From positions 25,325 to 89,324 of the forward strand of contig DAHVOH010000003.1 in the NCBI GenBank assembly GCA_027318915.1: a DNA stretch of 64,000 nucleotides, in the 5' to 3' direction. The notes under the pieces are model-generated. The model saw only the letters and a program-made list of their open reading frames with translations, searched no databases and was not told where the DNA came from. This document shows positions 27,835-35,493 of this stretch, in pieces. The position numbers and the translations under genes were made by a program. The DNA comes from Clostridiales bacterium (GTDB taxonomy: Bacteria > Bacillota_E > Sulfobacillia > Sulfobacillales > JAIMBI01). Each line of letters starts with the position of its first letter. The stretch's first letter is position 1.

Positions 27835-28209
27835 GTGGTGCCGGAGGACAACGCGGCGGACCGCCTGGGAATCATCTTTGCGCATCAAAAGCGCTTTCAG
27901 GAGGACTTGGAAGCCCGTCGCCATCTGCACTTTGACCAGTCCACCTGGATTCAAAAACAGTCCCTGGCGCTGGTGGTGGAGCTGGCCGAGGTGCTGGAAG
28001 AGGCGCGCTTCAAGTGGTGGAAAAATCCGGAGCCGATCGACACCCAGGCGCTGCACGAGGAGCTGGTGGACGTGCTCCACTTCTTCGTGGCGTTGTGCCT
28101 GGCCGCGGGAATGGACGCCGACGCGCTCTACGACGGGTATCTGGCGAAGAATCGGGAAAACTTCCGCCGCCAGGAAGGGCTTTCGGATCGGCCCGGCTAC
28201 CAATCGTAG
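27835..28209 (+). CDS. Dimeric-type dUTPase / all-alpha NTP pyrophosphatase
   Basis: Small all-alpha nucleotide pyrophosphatase of the MazG/dimeric-dUTPase superfamily. The metal-binding pair is ELAEVLEEARFKWWK and HEELVDVLHFFVALCL (ExxE then ExxD), with the typical ending YLAKNRENFRRQEG. That ending and the KWWK element favour dUTPase (dUTP to dUMP) over MazG. GTG 27835 follows GGAGAGGGG; an upstream in-frame GTG at 27793 lacks a ribosome-binding site. 124 aa. It is inserted between mlpA and ymxH, which adjoin each other in B. subtilis. Confidence 0.82.
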   Translation: MVPEDNAADRLGIIFAHQKRFQEDLEARRHLHFDQSTWIQKQSLALVVELAEVLEEARFKWWKNPEPIDTQALHEELVDVLHFFVALCLAAGMDADALYDGYLAKNRENFRRQEGLSDRPGYQS

Positions 28210-28351
28210 TCGGGCCGGCCCGGTGCGCCCGGTGGGGAGCCGCGCTGCGCTGATTCAGCGCCAATCCGCTCGCTGGAGTGCAAGACGACGGGGCGAAAGC
28301 GGCGAACATCGGGCGGAGGGCTCGGTCATAGGGTGGGGCGGAGGGATGACC

Positions 28352-28609
28352 ATGCGAATGACCGACTTGGCCGGCAAAGAATTGATCAATCTGAAGGACG
28401 GCCAACGCCTCGGTCGCCTCGGTGACTGCGATCTGGAAGTGGACGAGGGGTCGGGAAGCTTGTCGGCGGTGGTGGTACCCGTGCGGGGCGCACGTGACCG
28501 GGCGGCCGGTCCCGCCCGGATCCCCTGGACGGCCATCCGCCGGGTGGGCCCCGACGTGTTGATTGTGGAGATGGACCTGCCCGAGCTGCCGCGCCGCACC
28601 CGATATTAA
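28352..28609 (+). CDS. ymxH: YmxH/YlmC family PRC-barrel sporulation protein
   Basis: An 85-aa PRC-barrel protein: MRMTDLAGKELINLKDGQRL, GDCDLEVDEGSG, a VVVPV strand and PWTAIRRVGPDVLIVEMD. This matches the YmxH/YlmC family, found in spore formers next to dpaA. Its biochemical role is not established. ATG 28352 has GGCGGAGGG 6 nt upstream; ATG 28346 would overlap it. No terminator with a T-tract follows. Confidence 0.88.
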   Translation: MRMTDLAGKELINLKDGQRLGRLGDCDLEVDEGSGSLSAVVVPVRGARDRAAGPARIPWTAIRRVGPDVLIVEMDLPELPRRTRY

Positions 28610-29113
28610 CGGAATCTCGGCCGTCCCGGCCGGTGATCGCGCAGAAGAAGGCCCGCCCCGCGCGCCCATCGGCGGGCGAAGTCCGCCCGGTGGCCGTTGG
28701 GCTGGCGCGGGGGGTGCGCCCCCGCCGTCGGATCGACGGGCCGGCCAGCAATCGGTGCCGGGACCTGGCCGACAACCCGCCGTTCCGGCGCTGCTGGATG
28801 GCCGCCAGAGTGGCGGGCCCACGGCGCCCCCCGGGTGAACGGACGGGTCACGCCCTTGGCCTCCGCGTCCAGGCGCTGGTGTTGGAGGCGGCGACAGGGC
28901 GGCGTCCGGACACCCCTCCGTGTTCGGCCTCCAGCGCCCCCATCGAGCGGTCCGGGGGCGGGAGCCACGACAGACCGGTGGGGTGGAAACGGCGGACGGT
29001 TCCGGGAGAGTCAGCACGGGCCGGACGATCTCCTTTGGGAGACCGGTTGGGCGGATGGGGGCGCGGCTTTCCCCGCGCCATCGACCGACGCCGGGACCGG
29101 CCAGGAGATGTCC
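28610..29113. other. Gene-poor gap between ymxH and the HAD gene
   Basis: About 500 nt of very GC-rich sequence between two convergent genes. Frames are open only because stops are rare; none has a ribosome-binding site with plausible protein content. It contains many short inverted repeats, for example GCCCGCC/GGCGGGC near 28651-28677 and a bulged 12-bp stem with arms 28872-28889 and 28927-28938. No T-tract terminator is seen. Confidence 0.5.
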
Positions 29114-29147
29114 ACGGCCACCCGCGCGACTGGCGGGTGGAGGCCGT
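29114..29147 (-). terminator. Hairpin at the 3' end of the HAD gene
   Basis: Stem ACGGCC+ACCCGC (29114-29125) with GCGGGT+GGCCGT (29133-29138 and 29142-29147), a 3-nt bulge and 7-nt loop. It overlaps the last base of the stop codon of the minus-strand HAD gene. No U-tract follows, so it may act in RNA protection or factor-assisted termination. Confidence 0.4.
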
Positions 29148-30016
29148 CACGGGCGGGGCTCGGTCGAGGAACTATCCGCCGTGGGTGGCGGCGCTTCGGG
29201 TGGCGCGGACAAAATAAACCGCTGCACGGCTTTCGCAAATCCCTCCGCCGCATTGGACGCGGTCACTCGGCGCGCGGTGCGCTTCACGTCGGCGCTGGCA
29301 TTGCCCATGGCAATCCCGAGTCCGGCATGCGCGAACATCAGCACGTCGTTGGCCATATCGCCAATCGCCGCAATTTGGCCGGGAGCGATCCGGTAGCGAG
29401 CGGCCAGGTATTGAACCACCGCCCCTTTATTCGCCTCGGGGTGGGTCACATCCAGGTAGTACGGCTGTGAGGCGGCGGCGGAGACGCTGTGGCCGAAGCG
29501 GTCGTGGACGGCTTGGGTGGCCCGCTGGATCGCGGCCGTGTCGTCGCTCACGCCCACGATCTTGACCACCCCGTCGGTCAGGTCGCTGTAGTTCTCGGTG
29601 AGGCGCGGGGCAAACTGGACCGTTTGGCGCTCCCGGGCGACGTGGGGCCCGTCAAGGTTCTCGACGAACCAATCGTGACCCCGGTAGATCCAAACATCCA
29701 GCGCATGGGAGCGCAGGGACTCGATGATGGGGGTCACCAACTCGGTCGGCAACACCTTTTGCTGGAGGGTGTGCAGCGCGGGATCGACAATGAGGCCGCC
29801 GTTGAATGCGGCCAGGGGTGTAGTGAGCCCGAGCGGGTCAATCAAGCTTTTCATGCCGCGCGGCGGGCGCCCACTCACCACGGCGAACAAAATCCCTGCG
29901 GCCCCCAGCTGTTTCACGACCTCCACGGTGGATGCGGTCAACGCTTTGTCCGGCGTGACCAGGGTGCCGTCAACATCGGCCACCAACAATTTGATGGGGG
30001 AGACGGGTACCGTCAT
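29147..30016 (-). CDS. Cof-type HAD phosphatase
   Basis: Haloacid-dehalogenase phosphatase with a C2B (Cof) cap. Motif I is LLVADVDGTLVTPD, motif II AVVSGRPPRG, the lysine motif HPEANKGAVVQYL, and motif IV AIGDMANDVLMFAHAG; all catalytic residues are present. The C-terminus ends in a Pro/Ser-rich tail. ATG 30016 has GGAGG 7-8 nt upstream on the minus strand. At 289 aa it is a standard member acting on a small phosphorylated metabolite not readable from sequence. It is the only minus-strand gene in the first 48 kb and is divergent from dpaA. Confidence 0.9.
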   Translation of the reverse strand: MTVPVSPIKLLVADVDGTLVTPDKALTASTVEVVKQLGAAGILFAVVSGRPPRGMKSLIDPLGLTTPLAAFNGGLIVDPALHTLQQKVLPTELVTPIIESLRSHALDVWIYRGHDWFVENLDGPHVARERQTVQFAPRLTENYSDLTDGVVKIVGVSDDTAAIQRATQAVHDRFGHSVSAAASQPYYLDVTHPEANKGAVVQYLAARYRIAPGQIAAIGDMANDVLMFAHAGLGIAMGNASADVKRTARRVTASNAAEGFAKAVQRFILSAPPEAPPPTADSSSTEPRP

Positions 30017-30776
30017 GAAGGGCCTCCTTCCGCAAGTGGGGCAGGCCGCGGGAACGCTTCCCGCAGGCGTGTAGACGTCTTCAGTGTACGCCTGCACGCC
30101 CCGGGACCGCCAACATCCCCTCGGACCGACGGCACCAGGCACGCACGACCGGGGACCGGAACGAATCCAGGGTAGACTGCCTGCACGCCCGGGGACCGCG
30201 TCGACGGCAATCCGGCCGAACATGGGTCCGGCCCACCCTCCGGCCCCCGAGCCGGTTCGGAGCCGGCGCGTCCCGCCGGCGGACACGCGGCTCGGCCGGT
30301 CGGCTCGCGCGGAAGCGATGGGGTGGCTGCGTCTTCGGAGACGAGCGCCGGACGGATGCGATGCCTGCCGAAACGCCGGGCGCAGCCACGGCACCGGGTC
30401 CGCGGCACCGCCCGGCGCATCGGGAGCGGCCCGGGGGAGGAATAGGGGAGAACGTTCCGAGGGTCCGGGCACCGGCGGAGCCTCAAAGAGTGTTCCGCCG
30501 CTCCGGGGGGCCGCGGCGGCCGCCTCGCCGGGGAGGATGTCCCGCTGAAAACGGCTCCGGAAATCGCCCGGTCGCCCGGAACGCCGCCGGCGCGCTGCGG
30601 ATCCGGGGTCACGCGGTGCGCCCTGTCCCTGACCGACCGGATGCCCGGGTGGGAGTGGCCCGGATCGGGGTGGACGCGCCCGGCGTGGCGCCCCCTCCGG
30701 GAAGGCTCTGTGCGCATCCAGGCACCGTCTCGCATCGACTCCGTATATTGAAGCGGGGAGCGGGGAGGGCGAAGCG
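30017..30776. other. Divergent intergenic region with short direct repeats
   Basis: 760 nt between the HAD gene and dpaA with no supportable gene. A 20-nt direct repeat occurs at 30091-30110 and 30180-30199 (cctgcacgcc then ccgggaccgc; one or two bases differ), with a looser copy near 30139-30158, spaced about 41-48 nt. A 9-bp inverted repeat has arms 30374-30382 and 30409-30417. The part next to dpaA holds its likely promoter. Confidence 0.5.
30724..30751 (+). promoter_or_regulatory. Candidate late-sporulation promoter of dpaA
   Basis: AC at 30724-30725, 16 nt, then CGTATATTGA at 30742-30751. This approximates the sigma-K pattern (AC, 16 nt, CATA-nnn-TA), which controls dipicolinate synthase in B. 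subtilis. Only part of the -10 matches, so the assignment is tentative. The start would lie about 20 nt before the dpaA start codon. Confidence 0.3.
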
Positions 30777-31622
30777 GTGAATGTCCCAAGCGGCGCGTGG
30801 GCGGGTCGGCAGATTCTCGTCCTGGGATGCGATGGGCGGGCGGAGTGGTTGGTCCGTCTGATCCGCGCGCGGGGCGGACACGCCCGCCTGCAGCAGACCA
30901 CGGACCGAGACCCTCCGGACCGTGGAGAGTGGTGCGTCCTGCTCCCGGGTCGCGTGGATGCGGCCGGCCGAGTGGGTGGCCCGGACACCGCCGCCGTCCT
31001 TGCCCCCGCCGCCGCCAATCAAAGCGCCGGCGTGCTGGCCGCCGCAGCCGCGCCCGAATGGCTCCGCGCCGTGCGGGTCCCGGTGCTGCTGTACGGCGAC
31101 CATCCCTGGTTTGCCTGGAGCAACGCCGTCCCCACCGCCGAGGGCGCCGTGGCCTGGGCGCTGACCGCGACGCCTCGCACCGTGGCGGGAAGCCGGATCG
31201 GCGTCTTGGGATTTGGTCGGGTGGGACGCACGGTGGCGCACCGCCTCTCCCTGCTGGGCGCCCGGGTCACCGTAGCCTGCCGTGAGGACGAGCGGCCGGC
31301 CGCCCATGCCGCCGGCCATCGGGCGCTCTCTCTCAATCCCCGGGCCTGCCGCCGTCAGGACATGATCATCAACACCATCCCGGCGCCCCTGGTGGACGAG
31401 AGCTGGCTCGTCAGCTGGCCGTCCGACTGTCCCGCGTTGGATTTGGCCTCCCGTCCCGGAGGCTTCACTCCGGCGGCGGCCCGCCGTCTGGGCAACCGCC
31501 TGGAGCACCGGGACGCCATTCCCGCCGCTCTGGCGCCGGCCACCGCCGCGGAAATTCTGGCCGACACCCTCCGCATCATGCTGGAAGACCATCTGCGCGC
31601 CGTTGTGCCCGAGAAAGGATGA
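30777..31622 (+). CDS. dpaA: Dipicolinate synthase subunit A
   Basis: With DpaB, oxidises the product of DapA to dipicolinic acid, the calcium chelator of the spore core; made in the mother cell. The Rossmann motif GVLGFGRVGRTVAHRL and the NTIPAPLVD and LDLASRPGG segments are typical. The N-terminal domain starts ILVLGCDGRAEWLV. GTG 30777 follows GGGGAGGG at 30762-30769. 281 aa. dpaB begins 6 nt downstream, and asd, dapG and dapA follow, so the pathway feeding it lies in the same unit. Confidence 0.93.
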   Translation: MNVPSGAWAGRQILVLGCDGRAEWLVRLIRARGGHARLQQTTDRDPPDRGEWCVLLPGRVDAAGRVGGPDTAAVLAPAAANQSAGVLAAAAAPEWLRAVRVPVLLYGDHPWFAWSNAVPTAEGAVAWALTATPRTVAGSRIGVLGFGRVGRTVAHRLSLLGARVTVACREDERPAAHAAGHRALSLNPRACRRQDMIINTIPAPLVDESWLVSWPSDCPALDLASRPGGFTPAAARRLGNRLEHRDAIPAALAPATAAEILADTLRIMLEDHLRAVVPEKG

Positions 31623-31628
31623 AGCCGC

Positions 31629-32222
31629 ATGGGCCTGAGCAACATCAAGGTGGGACTTGCCATTGGCGGTTCCCATTGCAACATGAACCGCGCGCTCAGT
31701 ACAATGAGGGAGCTCGTCGACGCGGGGGCCGATTTGACGCCCATCCTGTCGGGGGCGCTGATGCGCGACAGCACGCGGTTCGGCACGCCGGAAGACTGGT
31801 GGGGCGCGGTGACCCGCATCACCGGCAAGGAGCCGCTGACGGCGATTCCCGAGGTGGAGCCGAGCGGGCCCGAGCACTGGTTCGATGTGCTGCTGGTCAT
31901 GCCGTGTACGGGCAACACCTTAGCGAAGATTGCCAATGCCATTAATGACAGTGCCACCACCATGGCGGTGAAGGCCCAGCTGCGCAACGGCAACCCGGTT
32001 GTGCTGGCCATCACCACCAACGACGCCCTGGGCATGAATGCCATGAACCTGGGGCGGCTGCTGGCCTGCCGCAATATCTACTTTGTGCCGTTCGGCCAGG
32101 ACAACCCGGCGTACAAGCCACGCTCGTTGGACGCCCATCTGGAGCTGGTGGCGCCAACATTGGAGCATGCGCTCCGCCACGAACAGATTCAACCCATTTT
32201 GCAGGAGTGGAGGCGAGCCTAG
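31629..32222 (+). CDS. dpaB: Dipicolinate synthase subunit B
   Basis: Flavoprotein-fold (UbiX/Pad1-like) partner of DpaA. KVGLAIGGSHCNMNRAL, VLLVMPCTGNTLAKIANAI and VLAITTNDALGMNAMNLGRL followed by NIYFVPFGQDNP are strongly diagnostic. ATG 31629 has AAAGGA 10 nt upstream, straddling the dpaA stop. 197 aa. The stop is one base from the asd start. Confidence 0.95.
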   Translation: MGLSNIKVGLAIGGSHCNMNRALSTMRELVDAGADLTPILSGALMRDSTRFGTPEDWWGAVTRITGKEPLTAIPEVEPSGPEHWFDVLLVMPCTGNTLAKIANAINDSATTMAVKAQLRNGNPVVLAITTNDALGMNAMNLGRLLACRNIYFVPFGQDNPAYKPRSLDAHLELVAPTLEHALRHEQIQPILQEWRRA

Positions 32223-32223
32223 G

Positions 32224-33240
32224 GTGTCTGCAAAGCCCGTGGTGGCAGTCGTGGGAGCAACGGGACTGGTGGGTCAGATGATTCTGGAGGTGCTGGCCGA
32301 GCGGGCGGTGGCGGTGGGGGAGGTGCGGGCGCTGGCGCACGAGGCTCGGGGGCGTCAGGTGGCGTTCGGGTCCGCGGCCCTTCCGGTCGAGCCGCTGAAC
32401 GAGACCACGCTGGCGGGCGCCGACGTGGCGTTTTTCGCCGCCACCACGGACATCTCCGCGGCGTGGGCGCCGCGAGCGGCCGCGGCCGGCACCCTCGTCA
32501 TCGACAAGTCCAGCCGCTTTCGCCTCGATCCCGAGGTCCCTTTGGTGGTGCCCGAGGTCAACGGCCACCTCCTGGCGGACGGTGCGCGTCTCGTGGCCAG
32601 TCCCAACTGCTCCACGATCCAGTTGGTGCTGCCCTTGGCCGCCATCGCCCGCCACCGTCGCATCCGACGCGTCCTCGTCAGCACGTATCAGGCCGTTTCA
32701 GGGTCCGGCCGCGAGGCCGTTGAGGAATTGGACCGGCAGGTGCGGGCCGGGGAAGAGCACCGGACGGTGGAGCCCGGGCCGGTCTATCCGCACCCCATCG
32801 CGTTCAACGTCCTCCCCCAGTGCGACACGTTTGCCGAGCTTGACTTTACGGGCGAGGAGTGGAAGTTGATGCGCGAGAGCGAAAAGATCCTGGGGCGGCC
32901 CCTGAATCTGTCGGCCACCGCCGTGCGCGTGCCGGTACGCGTGGGGCATACCGAAACGGTCTATATCGAGCTGGACGCACCCGCGTCGGTCACCGAGGCG
33001 CGCCGCTGGTTTTCCGACATGCCGGGACTACGCCTGGAGGACGACCCGCGGAACGGCCGGTATCCCACGCCGCTTCTGGCGGCCGGCAACGACTGGGTGT
33101 GGGTGGGCCGGGTGCGCTCCGATCCGCACCGGGCGGAAGGTCTGCACTTTGTGGTGGCGGCGGACAATCTCCGCAAGGGAGCGGCCACCAACGCCGTGCA
33201 AATCATGGAACAGGCCCGGGAGGGAGCGGTACGCGGGTGA
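32224..33240 (+). CDS. asd: Aspartate-semialdehyde dehydrogenase
   Basis: Reduces aspartyl phosphate to aspartate semialdehyde for lysine, diaminopimelate, threonine and dipicolinate. GATGLVGQMILEVL is the NADP site, VASPNCSTIQLVLPL holds the catalytic Cys, and STYQAVSGSGREAVEEL and VPVRVGHTETVYIE follow. GTG 32224 is 10 nt after GGAGG. 338 aa. Shares GTGA with dapG. Confidence 0.95.
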   Translation: MSAKPVVAVVGATGLVGQMILEVLAERAVAVGEVRALAHEARGRQVAFGSAALPVEPLNETTLAGADVAFFAATTDISAAWAPRAAAAGTLVIDKSSRFRLDPEVPLVVPEVNGHLLADGARLVASPNCSTIQLVLPLAAIARHRRIRRVLVSTYQAVSGSGREAVEELDRQVRAGEEHRTVEPGPVYPHPIAFNVLPQCDTFAELDFTGEEWKLMRESEKILGRPLNLSATAVRVPVRVGHTETVYIELDAPASVTEARRWFSDMPGLRLEDDPRNGRYPTPLLAAGNDWVWVGRVRSDPHRAEGLHFVVAADNLRKGAATNAVQIMEQAREGAVRG

Positions 33241-34463
33241 AGGTCATGGTGCAAAAATTCGGCGGCACCTCTCTGGTGTCGGTGGCGCAGCGCGAGCGCG
33301 CGGTGGAGTGGGTCGTCAAAGCCCGCGCCGACGGCTACCAGCCGGTGGTGGTCGTCTCGGCCATGGGCCGCCGCGGAGATCCGTACGCGACCGACACGCT
33401 GCTCGGGTTGGTGCCGAAAAACGATCTCGCCGCGCGTGAACGCGACCTCCTGATGAGCTGCGGCGAAATCATCAGCGCCGTAGTCTTCGCGTCCCGCCTG
33501 CAAGCGCGCGGCCTGCCGGCGCGGGCGCTGACGGGGGGCCAGGCGGGCATTGCCACCGACGAGCACTTCGGCGAAGCCCGCATCCAAGGATTGGATCCCG
33601 AGCCCCTCCAGCAGGTGCTGGCCACCGGAACGATTCCCGTGGTGGCCGGATTTCAAGGTCGGGGGCCCAACGATGAGGTGACCACGCTGGGTCGGGGCGG
33701 GTCAGACACGACGGCGGTGGCGCTCGGCGCCGCCCTGGGCGCGGAGGTGGTCGACATCTTCACGGACGTGGACGGAATCAAAACGGCCGATCCGGCTATC
33801 GTGCCGGGAGCGCGCACGCTGGCCACCATGGACTATGACGAGGTGTTTCAGATGGCCAACATGGGTGCCCGCATCATCCATCCGCGAGCGGTGGAGATTG
33901 CGCGTCAGTTTGCGGTGCCCCTGCGCATTCGCGGCACGTTCGCCAACTCCCAGGGCACGCTGGTGGCCATGGGGTCGCGCGGCTTGGATGAGTGGGCCCA
34001 CCGCGATCCGGAACGCGCCATCACCGGCATCACCGCCCTGCCGGCCATTCTTCAGGTGCGACTGGAGCCGCCCGCCGGGACGGAGCCGGGGTGGATGTAT
34101 CGGGTGTTCCAAGCGTTGGGTGCCGCCGAGGTGTCGGTGGACCTCATCAATATCTTCCCGGACCACGCCTACTTCTGCGTGGCACCCGACCTCCGGTCCC
34201 GAGTCGAGCCGATTCTGGAGCAGCTGGGAATGGATTACCAGTGCTTTGACGATCGGGCGAAGGTGTCCTGCGTGGGGACGGCCATCCACGGTCTGCCCGG
34301 GGTGATGGCGCGGTTCATGGCGGCGCTGACCACGGCCGGCATCGAAGTGCTGCAGACCGCGGACAGCCATTCCACCATATCCTGTCTGGTGAAGCGCGAG
34401 AGCATGGAGCGGGCCGTCTTGGCCCTGCACCGTCAGTTTCACCTGGGAGAGGAGGAGGGTTGA
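33237..34463 (+). CDS. dapG: Aspartate kinase (DapG type)
   Basis: Monofunctional aspartokinase opening the aspartate pathway. The catalytic part has VQKFGGTSLVSV, LGRGGSDTTAVALGAALGAE and FTDVDGIKTADP; two ACT regulatory domains follow (from about residue 265). GTG 33237 gives a start like that of B. subtilis DapG (MKVMVQKFGG), whose activity is inhibited by diaminopimelate; ATG 33246 is an alternative. 408 aa. The dpaA-dpaB-asd-dapG-dapA order supports DapG over LysC. Confidence 0.92.
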   Translation: MKVMVQKFGGTSLVSVAQRERAVEWVVKARADGYQPVVVVSAMGRRGDPYATDTLLGLVPKNDLAARERDLLMSCGEIISAVVFASRLQARGLPARALTGGQAGIATDEHFGEARIQGLDPEPLQQVLATGTIPVVAGFQGRGPNDEVTTLGRGGSDTTAVALGAALGAEVVDIFTDVDGIKTADPAIVPGARTLATMDYDEVFQMANMGARIIHPRAVEIARQFAVPLRIRGTFANSQGTLVAMGSRGLDEWAHRDPERAITGITALPAILQVRLEPPAGTEPGWMYRVFQALGAAEVSVDLINIFPDHAYFCVAPDLRSRVEPILEQLGMDYQCFDDRAKVSCVGTAIHGLPGVMARFMAALTTAGIEVLQTADSHSTISCLVKRESMERAVLALHRQFHLGEEEG

Positions 34464-35362
34464 TGAACCGCAGTGCGTGGCCATCCGTGTGGACGGCCAT
34501 GGCCACACCGTTCGACGAGCAGGGCGAGCTGGATCGCGCGGGCGCCGCCCGGTTGGCGGAATGGCTGTTGGACCACGGCACGGAAGGACTCGTCCTGGCC
34601 GGCACCACCGGCGAAAGCCCGACGCTGACACCCGCTGAGCGGCGCGACCTCTGGCGGGCCGTGCGCGCTGCCGTGGGTCGGCGCGCACCCATCTTCGTGG
34701 GCACGGGCCACAACGACACCCGTCAAGCGGTGCAGCTGAGCCGGGACGCGGAGGCCTGGGGCGTGGACGGGATCATGGTGGTGACCCCCTATTACAACCG
34801 ACCGACTCAGGTAGGGCTCAGCGCCCACTTCAGCGCCGTCGCCGACGCGGTCCGCTGTCCCATCATGATCTACAACGTGCCCTCGCGGACGGGGGTGCAC
34901 CTCGAAGCCGGCGTCACGCTGGATTTGATGCGCCACTGGCCTCACGTCCGCCTGGTCAAGGACGCCTCGGGCCGGCTCGACGTCCTGACCGACTTGGCCG
35001 CGGGTCTGCCGCCCGACGCCGCGGTGCTGACTGGGGAAGATGCGCTGGTTCTGCCGGCCCTCTCAGTGGGCGCGCGGGGCGTGGTGAGCGTGATGGCGCA
35101 TGTGGCCGGCCGGCCGCTGGCGGACCTGGTGGCGGCTCACCACGCCGGACGGTCGACCGAGGCGCTGGCCTGGCATCAACGGCTCGCGCCTCTGGCGCGC
35201 GAACTGTTTTCGCTGCCGAGCCCGCTGCCCTTGAAGTGGGCGCTGCGCCGACTGGGCTTGCCGGCCGGACACTGCCGGCTGCCGTTGATGGAACCCGCCA
35301 ACCATGATTGGCGCCCCCTGGAGTTGGCGCTCGCGAGAGCCGGTGTGTGCACGGCCGGATGA
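34463..35362 (+). CDS. dapA: 4-hydroxy-tetrahydrodipicolinate synthase
   Basis: TIM-barrel aldolase condensing pyruvate with aspartate semialdehyde. LAGTTGESPTLTPAERRDL, VTPYYNRPTQVGL, the catalytic Tyr in YNVPSRTG and the Schiff-base Lys in LVKDASGRL are present. ATG 34463 overlaps the dapG stop (tgatg) with GGAGGAGGG before it. 299 aa. Its product goes to diaminopimelate or, through DpaAB, to dipicolinate. Confidence 0.95.
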   Translation: MNRSAWPSVWTAMATPFDEQGELDRAGAARLAEWLLDHGTEGLVLAGTTGESPTLTPAERRDLWRAVRAAVGRRAPIFVGTGHNDTRQAVQLSRDAEAWGVDGIMVVTPYYNRPTQVGLSAHFSAVADAVRCPIMIYNVPSRTGVHLEAGVTLDLMRHWPHVRLVKDASGRLDVLTDLAAGLPPDAAVLTGEDALVLPALSVGARGVVSVMAHVAGRPLADLVAAHHAGRSTEALAWHQRLAPLARELFSLPSPLPLKWALRRLGLPAGHCRLPLMEPANHDWRPLELALARAGVCTAG

Positions 35363-35371
35363 TGGTATAAT
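35363..35371 (+). promoter_or_regulatory. Extended -10 promoter for rnj
   Basis: TGGTATAAT is a perfect extended -10 just after the dapA stop. No good -35 is needed or visible. Transcription would start near 35378 and leave a leader of about 115 nt before ATG 35494. Confidence 0.6.
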
Positions 35372-35457
35372 ACCGGCGACGATAGTGTGCGGCGGACGGT
35401 GATCAGGCTCGGGCTGGCGCGGACGGACCCATGGCCGGCTCTCTTGCGCGTGATATC

Positions 35458-35482
35458 CCCCCAGCACCGGAAGGGCTGGGGG
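35458..35482 (+). promoter_or_regulatory. Leader hairpin before the rnj start
   Basis: 8-bp stem CCCCCAGC (35458-35465) with GCTGGGGG (35475-35482), 9-nt loop. The only purine-rich, Shine-Dalgarno-like run before ATG 35494 (GGGGGA, 35478-35483) lies in the 3' arm, so the fold could hide it. The stem is noncoding only if ATG 35494 is the true start. Confidence 0.4.
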
Positions 35483-35493
35483 ACTATTCCTGT

